This document shows, one piece after another, positions 1-10,554 of a stretch of 24,380 nucleotides of DNA. The stretch is taken from NCBI GenBank assembly GCA_010094045.1, contig ML986617.1, forward strand, positions 267,335 to 291,714, given 5' to 3'. The stretch is from Lojkania enalia (Eukaryota; Ascomycota; Dothideomycetes; Pleosporales). A program made the translations under genes and the position numbers. Every line of letters starts with the position of its first letter. Within the stretch, counting starts at the first letter, position 1. The notes beneath the pieces were generated by a model. That model did no database searches. It worked only from the letters and a program-made list of their open reading frames with translations, and was not told the origin of the DNA.

Positions 1-2
1 GA

Positions 3-3000
3 GTATACTTAATAGGTAAACTACTCGACTGGTTCTAGTCCTTTCTAATAAATTTCAAGAATTACGTAGAAGAGTACTAGAAGAGTAAAACTAAGGTAAT
101 ATTTATAAGCCTAGTATACTTCTAATAGAAACTCGAACTAGCGTTTAGAGATATCGACGAAGTATAGGTAGTAGAAGATAGACTCTATAATCTAGTTTAA
201 CTAGGATCTATTACCTTATATATATTAAGCTTTTAACAGCTCTCGAATAAACTTGTATAAGACGACTATAGTATAATAGTAAAGTTCTATAGAGGATTAA
301 AAATAGAAATAAGAAGAGTAATAATATATATAGAGTAACCGCAGGACCTAGTATTATACTTTTAACTAGTAAAGAGAATTGATAATAAACTATATTAGTT
401 TAAAAATAAGGAAAAATAAGCGTACTACTAAAGGGTACGCTTTTTAATAAGAGCTGCTAATGTAAATAGACCTATAGACCTAAGTGCTACTAGAGAAAAG
501 AAGCCTAAGTTATAAGTAACTTAGGGAAAGAAGACTTAGGAAAAGAAGACTTAGAAAAAAGATATTAAGTATTATAATTATTAAAAACTAGGATATATAG
601 TAAAGGAATGTTAAAGCAAAAAGAAAGAAAGAAGAAACCGGCCTATAGAAGATAAACCGCAGGAAGTAGGTAAAGAAAAACTAGCCGCAACTATAGAATA
701 TAAAACCTTATATTAGTTCTTCTATAATAAAGATAAGTATTAAATCTACTAACAATTTAAAGAAGCTATAGGGTATTAGTCTTAGAAGGAAATATAACTT
801 ACAGCAACATAGAAATACATAAAAAGGTGGCTAGAAGAAGTTTAGGAAATATTAGACAAGGATAAAGAAATAAATACCCTATTATAAATAGAAGAAGCTA
901 TTACTAGAGTACTAATACCTAAACTAGCACCTAGAGTATATTCTATATACTAACAAGGAATAATCGAGTATAAATAGGGAACTCCGGCTTCTATAGCTAC
1001 CCTATAAGAAGAACTACCTATAAGATTCTATAATAAAAATAGACTAGAATAAGATATTATTAACGTTTACGAAGAATAGTAAAATATCTACCCTAGGGAA
1101 ATCCGCTTCTTATATTTCTAAAAATAGATAGAAACTATAAAAGTAGTAGAAGAGTATCTTAAAATAATAGACTAGGATAAGGCTGCGTATATAGTATAGA
1201 AAGTAGTAGCCTTCTTACAAAGTAAAATACTAGTAAAATACTAGGTATTAAAGGCATCGCGATATAAATAAGAATAGGATTACTAGGTTAGAGAAGATAA
1301 TAACCTCTATATAAACTAATACTATCTAGTGTATTTTAAGATAGTATAGATATCATATATCGAACGATAATATAAGGCCTACTAAGAAAGAAAGGAAAAT
1401 ATAGGCGTATAGCTAAGACGACTAAACGAAGACGAAGTATTAGGAAACCTTATAAAGTAAGAAGCTATAATAGGATGGGAAGTTACTAAACAAACTTAAA
1501 ACTATATAGTACTCGAACCTGGACTTCTACTACCTAAAGTATATATTAGAGGAAGGCTATAGTATAAATGCTTAGAATAGAAATATCCGAAATATATATC
1601 TATAAAAGAAGTAATAGCCTACTAGTTTAAGATAACTTAGCTGTATAGGAATATAAGAGAATACTACCTTATAACACCTGGACGGTACTACGGCTATAAA
1701 ATATATATACTTATTAATAGTAGAGTAATAAAGAATTTTATAGCTAGCAATTATATTACTAGAAAAGGAATACCTATAATACGACTAGAACGACCTTATA
1801 TAATTTAAACTATAGAAGAGAAAGATTTCTAGAAGAAAGTTATATATACTATAGAACTAGAAGAGTTTAAAATTCTAGGAACAACCTAATAAGGATAAAT
1901 ATTTTAAATTATAGAGATTACTGACTATAATATTATTCTAGGAATCCTATAGTTAAGAAAAGAAAACTTTTAGATAAATTGGTAAACGGGACGAATTATC
2001 CTTGAAAACTCGGGCTAACTAATTAAGGAACAACTCGCTGTAATAGTAAAAGAAGTAGTAAAAGAATTATTCTTAATAGAAAATATATTATATAGTATAC
2101 CTAAAGAATACTAATATTTAATAAAACAACTCTAAGAACTACTATAATACCTACCTAAACACAGAGAATACGATTATAAAATTAAATTATAACTAGAAAA
2201 AGAACCTAGATATAGGCTAATATATAGCCTAATACTAAGAGAAATAGAGGCTCTAGAATAATATATAGACGAATACCTGAAGAAAGGAATAATTAGAGAA
2301 TTAAACTTACTAGTAGTATACCTTATACTCTTTATAAATAAAAAAGAAACAACTAATCTATAAATATATGTTAATTATTATACCCTTAATAATATTATAA
2401 TTAAGGATTACTATCCTCTACTATTTATTTATGATTTAAGAAACTAATTAAGAGAAGCTACTATCTTTATAAAATTAGATATCTAGAACGCGTACTATTA
2501 AATCCGTATTAAAGAAGGAGACGAATAGAAAATAGTATTTAGAATAAAAAAGGGACTCTTTAAATATCTAGTTATACTATTTAGATTTACTAATATACTA
2601 GCCACCTTCTAAAAACGAATTAATAAGGTACTAAGACCCTACCTCGGATAATTCTATATAGTATATTTAGACGACGTTCTCGTATATTTAAAAATAAACC
2701 AGGAATATAAGAAATATATTAAATAAGTACTACGCGTATTATAAGTAGTAAAACTATACCTTAAAGTAAGGAAATATAAATTCTATACTATGAGAATAGA
2801 CTACTTAAGATTTATTATTAAACTAGAATAACTATAAATAGACCTAAATAAATTAGTAGTAATTAGAAACTAGCTAACTCTAAAGTTAGTTAAAGATATC
2901 TAATTCTTTATAGGATTTTATAACTTCTGTTAAACCTTTATTAACAATTAGAGTAATATAATTACACCCCTAACTCAACTATTAAAGAAAAATATTACCT

Positions 3001-5040
3001 TTATATAGAGAAACGAATAAGAAAAAGCCTTCTAAGAAGTTAAGAAATAATTTTAGTAAGAACCGGTACTAAAACTTTATAACCTAGAAAAGAAAGCTTT
3101 TATAGAAATTAACGCATTAGAAATAAGAATAGTTAGAATCCTTATATAAATCTATAATAGAAAATAATATCTAGTAGTATACTATTTATAAAAACTTATA
3201 CTAGTAGAGATAAATTATAATATATATAACTAAGAACTTCTAGCTATTATAGTATACTTTAAAGAATAGCGTATATACCTATAAGGAATAAAATAGTAAA
3301 CTAAAGTCTATTATAATTATAAAAACCTTACTACCTTTCTTACTACTAAAACTCTTACCCCTAGACAGGTTAGATAGTTATAAAAACTAGCTATATTTAA
3401 CTTTAAAATTATCTATATTAGTAGAAAATAAAACTAATAAGTAGACGTATTAAGTAGACTACTAGAATACAAGTAAGAAAAAGAAACTACAGCTATACTA
3501 CTAAGAAGATAATAAGATAGAAGTATAGTATACAATTACCTAAGGCTCGTAGTAACGATTATTACCGAAGAAGTAAACTAGATAACTCTAATTAAATTAG
3601 TAATAAACGGAATACCTAAAGAACTCTAAGAATAAGAACTAAAATAGGTAGATAGACTATTATATATCTATAACTAAATCTACGTACTAGTTAAGATTAG
3701 AAAAGAATTTATTAGACAATTTTATAAAGCTTCTACCTACGGATACTAAGGAACCGAAAAAATACTAGAATAAATCCTTAGAAGATTCTACTTTCCTAAA
3801 GTAAAGGAATAGGTAAAGAATATATTATAGGAATATATAGACTGTTAACGGAATAAATCTAATAGATATATATCTTATAAACTGTTATAAAACCTAGAAA
3901 TACTAACTAAACTATAAATAGAAGTTACTATAGACTTTATTATTAAACTACTAAAGTTAAAAGACTACCTAAAGGGAGAAGTATATAATTCTATTATAAT
4001 AATTATAGATAGACTTATAAAATACACCTACTTTATCCCCTATAATAAAGTGTTATTAGTAGAATAAGTTGTAAACATCTTTCTAAAATAGATTGTAGTA
4101 TAGTATAGAGTACCCTAGAAGATAATTATAGACTAAGATACTAAGTTTACCTTAAAGTTTTAGCAAATAATTATAAACTTACTAGAAATTAAATATAAAA
4201 TATTTATAGCATTTTACCTATAAATAGATAGATAGATAGAACGAATAAACTAAATAGTAGAGTAATACCTATAGTACTACCTTAACTATAAATAAAATAA
4301 TTGAGTAATTCTACTACTAATAGTATAACTCGCGTATAATAGTACTATATATAGTATAACCGGAGTATTACTATTTATAGTAAACTATAGGTATAAACTA
4401 AAAATATATAATATCCTAATTAAAGTAGTATTATAGGCACTCTAAGTATAAGAATAAGTTATAACTATTTAATAAATATAAGACTTACTAAAGAAAGACC
4501 TCTAGTTCCTATAATATACTATAAAGAAATACTATAATAAAAAATATAAATAACTACCTTACTTTAAGAAGAGAGAAAAAGTTTAGCTACTAAGACGGAA
4601 CATTTAAAGTAAACAACTAAGTAGTAAACTAGACTATATTAAAATTAGACTATATAAAATTAAGGAATAAATATTACCCGTAAACTATTAACTTAAATTA
4701 CCTATAACTATAAAAATCTATCTAACCTTCTATATTATACTTATAGAAAAGGTACCTTAGGATGTTAAACTAGTAGTATATAATATAGACGCGTATAGAG
4801 AAGACTAGGAATAGAAAGTTAAGAAAATAATAAAATATAAAATATAAAATAGTAAATAATACTATCTAATAAAATAGTTAGAAATAGATAAATACGGGAA
4901 CTTATAGAATAATACCTAGAAGCTAAAAGAAAACCTTAGCCTTATAGCATTATAGGTATATTATAAAATCCGAATTTATAAAGAAAATCTAGAGATAAGA
5001 TAGTAGGATTGAATAATATTAGCTGTATTATAGGAGGCGA
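3..5040 (+). pseudogene. Gag-Pol polyprotein of Gypsy family 1, copy A, RIP-degraded
   Basis: One frame (codons starting at positions divisible by three) carries every domain, so gag and pol seem to have been a single ORF; gag begins before the window. A Ty3-type gag lies at 3-560. The CCHC knuckle at 567-611 has its first two Cys and its His turned to Tyr and only the last Cys left. Protease at about 1680-1800 reads LINSR where LIDSG is expected, so the catalytic Asp is lost. RT spans about 2180-2900, with Asp at 2478-2480 and an intact YLDDVLVY motif at 2664-2687. RNase H follows at about 2960-3480. The integrase zinc finger ends near 3843-3845 (a surviving Cys), and the catalytic triad Asp 3933, Asp 4131, Glu 4239 is still readable. 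A chromodomain-like tail lies at about 4780-4960. Stop codons TAA/TAG recur throughout at expected Gln or Trp positions. The exact end is uncertain because the original stop cannot be told from mutated codons; pol sequence is readable to about 5040. Confidence 0.92.
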
Positions 5041-5285
5041 CTCCGCCTTAGGAAGGAGACCCGCCTTATAATCTACTTCCTCCTCCTCCTCGAGCTGCTC
5101 CCACGCACGTTTATAACCCTCTATCTACCTATACTTCGCTTATTCACGAATCTTCTAAAGATGCTGAATCTTTATATAAGCTACTGCTACCTTATTAAGA
5201 AGTTACTCTAACTCCTCTTAGGCTAGACGGATTTCCTCCTCTAGCTTTACAACTTCAGTATCCTACTTCGCTACTAGGAAGAATT
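5036..5285 (-). pseudogene. Antisense coiled-coil ORF of Gypsy family 1, copy A
   Basis: On the strand opposite to pol, between the pol end and the 3' LTR, one frame reads as a charged helical protein of at least 80 residues. It is rich in Glu, Lys, Arg, Leu and Gln, with a run of five Glu from a GAG/GAA tract near 5080-5095 and heptad-like Leu/Ile/Val spacing, which suggests a coiled coil. Only TAA/TAG at likely Gln positions interrupt it. The same protein is readable in copy B at 19373-19632. Its 3' end approaches or overlaps the pol tail. No function is recognised. I recall similar short coiled-coil hypothetical proteins in ascomycete genomes, but cannot check that here. The start codon is not determined; upstream codons stay open to about 5350. 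Confidence 0.6.
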
Positions 5286-5523
5286 AGAAATAAACTAGTA
5301 TTATAGGACTATAATATACGAGTAATCTAAGCGTCGCAATCTGTGTTATATAATAAATATATACTAGTATAAAGGTACTCTAAACAATACAATTTTTTAG
5401 GTGTTTCCTTCTTATCTACTTTATAAGTTAACCCTTTATAGGAATACTAGGAATAAGGTATAATCGCTTTACCTAAACAGTCTATACAATCGGTATAAGA
5501 GTATCTACTAAGAGTTAAACGAT
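5286..5523. other. Non-coding stretch between antisense ORF and 3' LTR, family 1 copy A
   Basis: AT-rich internal sequence of the element, matched in inverse orientation by 19132-19372 of copy B. No protein domain is visible. It may hold the leader or promoter of the antisense ORF, but no specific site can be supported because TATA-like strings are everywhere in RIP-mutated DNA. Confidence 0.5.
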
Positions 5524-5533
5524 AAAGGGGAGG
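5524..5533 (+). promoter_or_regulatory. Polypurine tract, plus-strand primer site of copy A
   Basis: A ten-base all-purine run (AAAGGGGAGG) lies immediately before the LTR start at 5534. In LTR retrotransposons this RNase H-resistant tract primes plus-strand DNA synthesis. Copy B keeps a related tract at 19122-19130, which fixes the inner LTR boundary in both copies. Confidence 0.75.
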
Positions 5534-5967
5534 TATTAGGAATATATATAGTCTCAGCGAGAACAGCGTACTAATTCTACTATATACTAGTTTAGAACGG
5601 GAAAACTCTCGGGCTGAGAGTTTAGAGGGGGAAGATAGTATTACGGATATCTCTATAAGAACCCCTATACAAGACCTAATTAAGATCTAGGACTCTATAT
5701 AACTAGAAGAATAAGACTAATATAAGGTATATAATATACTTAGTAGCTTAGTTAACTAAGTAAGAAGAAATAATAAGAGAACTAAATTGTATTTAACAAC
5801 CTCACGACTCTAATCTTTATAGCTCTTTATAGTTAACTTAAATATCCTTTATATACTCTACTTACGCACTTCTATTATAAGCCTATAAGAATAATATACC
5901 TTATAGCACGTGATTACTCTTAGTTATTACCCCGCCCTGCACCTGGCCAATTAGAAGGGCCGTTACA
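5534..5967 (+). repeat. 3' LTR of Gypsy family 1, copy A (434 bp)
   Basis: It begins TATTAGGAAT (TG of a canonical LTR end mutated to TA) directly after the polypurine tract and ends CGTTACA. The inverse copy lies at 18647-19121. The right 45 bases hold an unusually GC-rich core (about 5930-5962) that escaped much of the mutation, including an intact CACGTG at about 5908 which copy B has lost to TACGTA. A perfect 14-bp palindrome lies at 5747-5760. Copy A lacks about 41 bp of tandem-duplicated sequence present in copy B. The LTR would have carried promoter and polyadenylation signals, but I cannot place a transcription start. Confidence 0.85.
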
Positions 5968-8460
5968 ATTCTATATAATCTCTCTATACGAGAATATCTA
6001 AATCTACGGTAGAGGTAGTAAAGTTTAGTCTTAATAAAGAAAGATATACTTTCCTTTTTACTAATATTAAAGAATAGGTGTCCCTATTTATATATAACTA
6101 AAACTATAGTATTATCTTTATATATAATAATATTTAGTATATTATTAAAATACGTGCTAAGTCGGTTAGTATTAGCTAGATAAAGAAGAAAGGGTATTAG
6201 CGTGTCTAGGATATAGTATATAATAGAGCTGATAGGGTTGTTAATCTATATAGTACCTATTAATCCCTTTAAACCCTAGCTACTAAAACTAATATTTGCT
6301 TAGCTTAGTATCTAGTTAATCTTTATATAAGGATTCTCTTATATATATATTTTAAGCTGTACTCTACTAACTATTAATACTTTAACTGCACCTATATTCT
6401 ACAGTTTACCTTAATAGGCTATATAGTATTAGTCTTTAAGAATAAACTATTCCGCGTGTCCTTCTAGATTAATATTATAAATGTCCTTACCCGTTATATA
6501 GTAGAGGTATGTAGTAGTAGTAAGATAGTAGGCGGCCTCTTTACCTTCTTCCTTATTTAGGTTTAGATCCTTGTCTTTATATAGGTCGTTATTCTTATAC
6601 TCCAATTCCCCTTTAAATTTCTAGATATATATAATAATCTCTTTATATAAGGGGGGTATATTATAGAGTCTCTTATATAAGGTAATATATTAACGTGTCG
6701 CTCGTGTACGATTAGAATAGGGATAGTTAGATAACTAGCATCCTTCCTTATAATAGACGAAGCACTTCTTTATATATATATCTCTTAATTTTAAGAAGAA
6801 TTACTATATAGGAGGTTGTAGTTTATATAATTCCCTTAAGTCTCTTCTATATATCTAAAATTTACGCGTATAGGAGGCTAAGTAGAATCTTCGGTTTATA
6901 TAGTATAAACTAGCTAGGTTCTATAGGTATACGTTATTTTATCTATTAATTATAACTTAGAGTACTATATATAGGTTATTAAATAGGGCTTTATATATAG
7001 GCTTAATTAAGAATATAATTTATTTAAACTCTAGTTGTTTTTAGTATACTTATATAATTATAGTATAGAGTAGTATTTCGCCTTAGAAGTTTATATTAAA
7101 AGCTCTCTAAGTAAGAGTAAGCTTATTAATTATTATCTTAAGAACTTTATATATAGACTTATTTAGGTTCTCTTATTAGTATTATATAAATATTATTATA
7201 GTCTAGTCTATCTAATACTAGTTATAGTTAATATTTATATTAAAGTACTAGTTAATAAGTTTATATAGGGCTTTTTAGGTATAACTAGAACTAATATTAT
7301 AAAGATAGTATATCTATATATAATTCTTAAAGATATCTAGAAAGATATTTATATATGCAGGTTTATTAATATCTAAATAATAGTATAGCTAAAATATTAT
7401 ATAAGCAGTTAATATAATTATTTTCTTTCTTCTATACCTTCTAAAACTATATAATCTTTTTAGGAGCGAGTTTCTCTAGCTTATATTCCTATATAAGTAG
7501 TAGTTAGTATAAGTTTAGATAGTAAGGTGCTATTATAGGTATAAGATACCTAGTATCTAGTATTATATATATATTAGTTAGTTCTAGTATAAATATTATA
7601 TAAACTTAATTATTATATAATAGTATTTAGGGTATAGATTTTTAGAAGGGTAGAAGAGAAGTAAGTTTAATCTCCTCTTAAGCTTAAAGTCCTAAAGCTA
7701 GTATCTAAGCAGGTATTATATAAGGTTCTCTTCTAGATATAGGCGTTTTATATAAGGTTTTAACTAATAGTATTATTTCTATATAGATAGGAGTTTATAT
7801 TAGTTTATCTATTGTATACCTTTCCTTAAGAATATCTCCTATTACCTTTCTATACGGGGTACTAGGTTAATAGTTAAGGTGTACGCCCTTACTTTCTACT
7901 ATCCCTATTATTACTCTATATATCGTACGGCTAGTTACTTGGAAATAATATTCGTTCTATCTATTAAAGTCTACTATAATCTCTAATAGTATTTCTTTTT
8001 ATAATTTTATTATCGCGTATAATTCTAGTAGAACTTATAGTATATATAATAATAGCTTATAGTTACTCGGTTAAGATTCTAGATTAATAGTATCTTTAAT
8101 ATACTTAAACTTTATATCCCTCTTTAGAATCCTTTTAGATACTCTTATATTCTTCTCTAATTATTTATATATATACAGTTCTTTATATATTAGTTATCTA
8201 TTATCTTCTAATTCGTACGGACTTAGTAGATTATTATTAGCAGGTATTCTAGATAATTTAGCTATTATTAGGTTGGTAGTTACTAGTTACTTATTTATAT
8301 AGTAGTTGTTAGTTATTACTAGTTACTTATTTATACGGTAGTTGTTAGTTATTACTAGTTGCTTATTTATACGGCGGTTATTAGTTATTACTAGTTACTT
8401 ATTCGTACGGCGGTTATCGGTTATTACTAGTTGCTTATTTGTACGGCGGTTGTTAGATAT
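5968..8460 (-). pseudogene. Copia Gag-Pol (gag, protease, pre-integrase), RIP-degraded and truncated
   Basis: Minus-strand reading starts at an ATA at 8460-8458 (probably a mutated ATG) followed by five 12-residue repeats. The gag body runs to about 6800. A fungal Copia-type knuckle reads KKCFVYYKEGC from 6770, keeping the first Cys and the third metal-ligand Cys with the second changed to Tyr. The protease motif at 6398-6380 reads NIGA where DTGA is expected, so the catalytic Asp is gone. A Copia-like segment around 6300-6100 (region reading PISSIIYYILDTLIPFLLYL) leads into a pre-integrase motif resembling LHRRFGHPRIERLYR at about 6025-5978, in which the His residues are Tyr. The frame shifts by one between 7669 and 6764, so an indel lies there. 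No conserved domain is recognised in the gag body at 8250-6800 other than general similarity to fungal Copia gag. Confidence 0.78.
8275..8454 (-). repeat. 36-bp tandem repeat encoding 12 residues, about 5 units
   Basis: About five near-identical 36-bp units, in frame with the Copia gag reading, encode variants of the 12-residue unit RTNKQLVITDNR. They form the N-terminus of gag just after the inferred start. Because 36 is a multiple of three the array would not disturb the frame. The units differ mainly by C/T or G/A transitions as expected from RIP after the repeats had formed; the unit next to the start is least mutated. Confidence 0.85.
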
Positions 8461-8668
8461 TATATAGTAGAGCTATATAATTGTATTCTTCCTTTATATA
8501 AAGCTTTTAGCTATCTATACGCCCTATCTTAAACTTAATATAGATACTTTAAGTTTATATAAGTAAAAGAATTTAATCTCCTTTCTTCCTTATAATTTTT
8601 ACCTAGAAAGAAAGGTGCGAAATAGAGATATACAATAGCTACTATACGTTTAACTCTGTCTTTACTCT
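8461..8668 (-). other. Copia 5' untranslated leader
   Basis: Between the inferred LTR end (8669) and gag start (8460). No ORF or domain is visible. The first bases downstream of the LTR (8668 leftward) should hold the tRNA primer binding site, but I could not match them confidently to a tRNA 3' end. The segment is less mutated than average. Confidence 0.45.
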
Positions 8669-8961
8669 TGTTAATTTGCGGTCGAGAGTTTAACTACTAA
8701 TTAGTATAGAATAAACTCTATCAGCTAGCTTAGTATTAGTAAGGTAATATAGGGTAGAGTATAGTATTATACAGTATATATAGTATATAGGGGTAGTAGG
8801 GTAGGTAAGTAACTATTTTGTTAATTACTATCGGGTACTATATACCTAGTTAAAGAAGCTATATAGGATACACGCTTGGTTTAAGCGTACGTACTATATT
8901 ATATATCTTAACTATATAATATATACTTTAACTTTGTATAATATTTACTATTCGGATAATA
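8669..8961 (-). repeat. Probable 5' LTR of the Copia element
   Basis: In minus orientation it ends AAATTAACA at 8669 and may begin TATTATCCG (for TGTTATCCG) at 8961, giving TGTTA...TAACA inverted ends and a length of 293 bp. A TATA-rich stretch flanked by short C-runs at about 8800-8770 (minus strand) resembles a Copia LTR promoter. The end at 8669 is better supported than the one at 8961, because the second LTR is not in the window for comparison. A hairpin (ACGCTT/AAGCGT arms) lies at about 8871-8887. Confidence 0.45.
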
Positions 8962-9239
8962 CTAGTATAAATATCTTATTAAATAGACTAGCTATTATAA
9001 CTTAGAATAGTACCTAACTAGTAACTTTACTAAAATAACTACTATAGAAGATTATTATACTAGAAACTTAAATAAATAAAACCTAAATATAATATTATAT
9101 CTAGATCTTTAATTAAGTGTTAAAGTCTAATTTAAGTATATTTCTAGATACTTATAATAATACTACTATTTAATTATAATTAACCTAAATATAATATAAA
9201 AATCTAACTTATAAAAGTTTATAATTAAAAGAGGGGTGC
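8962..9239. other. AT-rich stretch without a recognisable gene
   Basis: No protein domain is convincing on either strand. A short direct repeat (TAAACCTAAATATAATATTATA-like) occurs at about 9078 and 9182. The stretch ends in a purine run (AAAAGAGGGG, about 9227-9236) just before a possible LTR start, so it may be the 3' internal end of a plus-strand retroelement too damaged to identify. Confidence 0.4.
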
Positions 9240-9467
9240 TATTATAGTAATATTATAATATTTCTATATCTATACTATTCTTACTATAATATCTAAATTA
9301 GCTGCTAGTAATAGTTATTAGCTATTAACTAGAATATAACCAACTTATTATAACTATAATAGAGGAAGGTTTCGCTAACCTAGCTAGTTTATATAGTAGT
9401 ATAAACCTAGCTTCTATAAAAACCTATATAATATAAATACTTCTATTCTTTATATAATATTTTAATA
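9240..9467 (+). repeat. Possible LTR of a separate retroelement, plus orientation
   Basis: A 228-bp segment begins TATTATAGT (for TGTTATAGT), ends TTTAATA (for TTTAACA), and follows a purine-rich run at 9227-9239. Inside it a TATAAAA box (about 9416) is followed by CCTATATAAT and pyrimidine-rich bases, the layout of a small Copia-type LTR promoter. There is no second copy in the window and no clear target-site duplication, so it could be a solo LTR, a 3' LTR of a truncated element, or chance. Confidence 0.35.
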
Positions 9468-9534
9468 TTTATATATAGTATATAGTAATAGAATTAACTA
9501 TCTAAAGTACGATTAACTAACTATATATAAGTAT
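9468..9534. other. Unassigned AT-rich junction
   Basis: Short AT-rich bridge between the possible LTR and the point where pogo-like transposase similarity begins. Nothing recognisable. Confidence 0.4.
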
Positions 9535-10325
9535 TTATAATAACTAATTAAAATGCTTTAGCTATTTAATTATAAGCTTATTATTTATCTATCTACTATT
9601 ACTTAATATAATTACTTCTCTAAATAGTATATTATCGCCCTAATATTATATAGAGAAGTACTACTTACTAGTAAAGATAATAAATAGTAGGATAATTTTA
9701 CTATAAGTACTAATAGCTTAAATAACTATTACCTATTTATAATTACTTAACTATAATAATTTTAGTTAACTAGCTAATAGTTTAGTACTAGTAACTATTT
9801 TACTAGTAGATATAATATTTATCTAAAAGCCTATCTTATTAAAATTATAGATATTATTATTAATAATATTATACTTTATTTTAGTATTATATACTAGATT
9901 AAACTAATAACTAATAACTTTAGAATTCTTATAAAAAACTCTTTAATAGTTATATTTTTAATAGAAGTATATTTTAAGTTTAGAAATACGATTAATAAAG
10001 TTTATTAGCTAGTTTTTACCAACCTAGTTTATAAAGTAAGCTCTAAGTAAATAGTTAGCTATATTTTATATACTATCGATTATAGGAGGGTATTTATAAG
10101 ATAATAGATCTAGTATATACTATATTATAGTTAATTCTTCTAGCTTTATAAGCTTCTTTAAATTAGGCTTATAATTATATTATAAAGATTTACTAGTATA
10201 TTAATCTCTAAGCGTTATTTAGAGGATACTATAAATAGTTATAGTATTTTATACGCTCTAAATTTAATCTTAATTAATAGTTAAAATAGCTAGTAATATA
10301 TAACCTTTTTAATAGATTAATTAAA
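9535..10325 (-). pseudogene. Pogo/Fot-like transposase fragment 1 (N-terminal half), RIP-degraded
   Basis: On the minus strand one frame reads an N-terminal helix-turn-helix (resembling SVRNAAKTYSIPRTTLRDR, about 10275-10200), then a CENP-B-type DNA-binding segment (KLEELTIVQYILDL at about 10150-10105, then VGKN at about 10030). The first half of a DDE catalytic domain follows: RKYDYQRAL-like at 9965, TYNFDETGF-like near 9870 with Asp changed to Asn, then VIQAINAYSKAIPPFIIF-like near 9690. Similarity fades after a WLKHFN-like motif at about 9540, where catalytic Asp 2 and 3 would follow, so the copy is truncated. This family is the DDE_1 (pogo) branch of Tc1/mariner. The second fragment carries the complementary half in the other orientation. 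Confidence 0.72.
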
Positions 10326-10384
10326 GTTAAGATAGTTACTATATTATATTATAAGTAGGTAGAGTATAACTTCTTAATAGAAGT
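10326..10384. other. Short flank between pogo fragment 1 and the 17-bp array
   Basis: Would correspond to the 5' flank or terminal region of pogo fragment 1. No terminal inverted repeat could be demonstrated. Confidence 0.35.
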
Positions 10385-10554
10385 AGGCGACTTACTTAAA
10401 TAGGCGACTTACTTAAATAGGCGACTTACTTAAATAGGCGACTTACTTAAATAGGCGACTTACTTAAATAGGCGACTTACTTAAATAGGTGACTTACTTA
10501 AATAGGTGACTTACTTAAATAGGCGACTTATTTAAATAGGCGACTTACTTATAA
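10385..10554. repeat. 17-bp tandem array, 10 units
   Basis: Ten head-to-tail copies of AGGCGACTTACTTAAAT with unit starts at 10385, 10402, 10419, 10436, 10453, 10470, 10487, 10504, 10521 and 10538. Units 7 and 8 have GGTG for GGCG, unit 9 has TTATTT, and the last diverges at its end. The period is not a multiple of three, so it is not coding. A related two-unit 17-bp repeat lies at about 11654-11687 near the 3' end of pogo fragment 2, which suggests the array grew from a subterminal motif of the pogo-like element. Confidence 0.93.

Larger units (their letters stand above)
1..5967 (+). mobile_element. Ty3/Gypsy chromovirus, family 1, copy A (5' end outside window)
   Basis: LTR retrotransposon running left to right. 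Order seen: gag (already open at base 1), CCHC knuckle, protease, RT, RNase H, integrase, chromodomain, an antisense ORF, a polypurine tract at 5524-5533 and the 3' LTR at 5534-5967. The 5' LTR, primer binding site and gag start lie left of the window. The order protease-RT-RNase H-integrase with a C-terminal chromodomain is that of fungal chromoviruses. The whole element carries RIP-type transitions and cannot encode a working polyprotein. A second copy in inverse orientation occupies 18647-24380; base 275 here pairs with base 24380 there. The right end abuts a Copia pre-integrase domain, so this element inserted into that Copia. Confidence 0.93.
5968..8961 (-). mobile_element. Ty1/Copia retrotransposon, 5' part, truncated by Gypsy insertion
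   Basis: Read right to left: probable 5' LTR (8669-8961), leader (8461-8668), gag start (8460), CCHC knuckle (about 6770-6720), protease (about 6400), and the pre-integrase zinc domain (about 6060-5970), where the reading stops at the LTR of Gypsy copy A. Gag, protease, then integrase before RT is the Copia order. The rest of the integrase, RT, RNase H and the 3' LTR should lie left of base 1, beyond the 5' end of copy A. RIP damage is heavy throughout. Confidence 0.82.

Noticed and set aside
8275..8454. Non-coding minisatellite.
   Set aside because: Period 36 is in frame with the Copia gag reading and translates to a consistent 12-residue unit, so a coding repeat is the better call.
10385..10554. 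CRISPR-like regular repeat.
   Set aside because: Units of 17 bp abut without spacers; a eukaryotic minisatellite.
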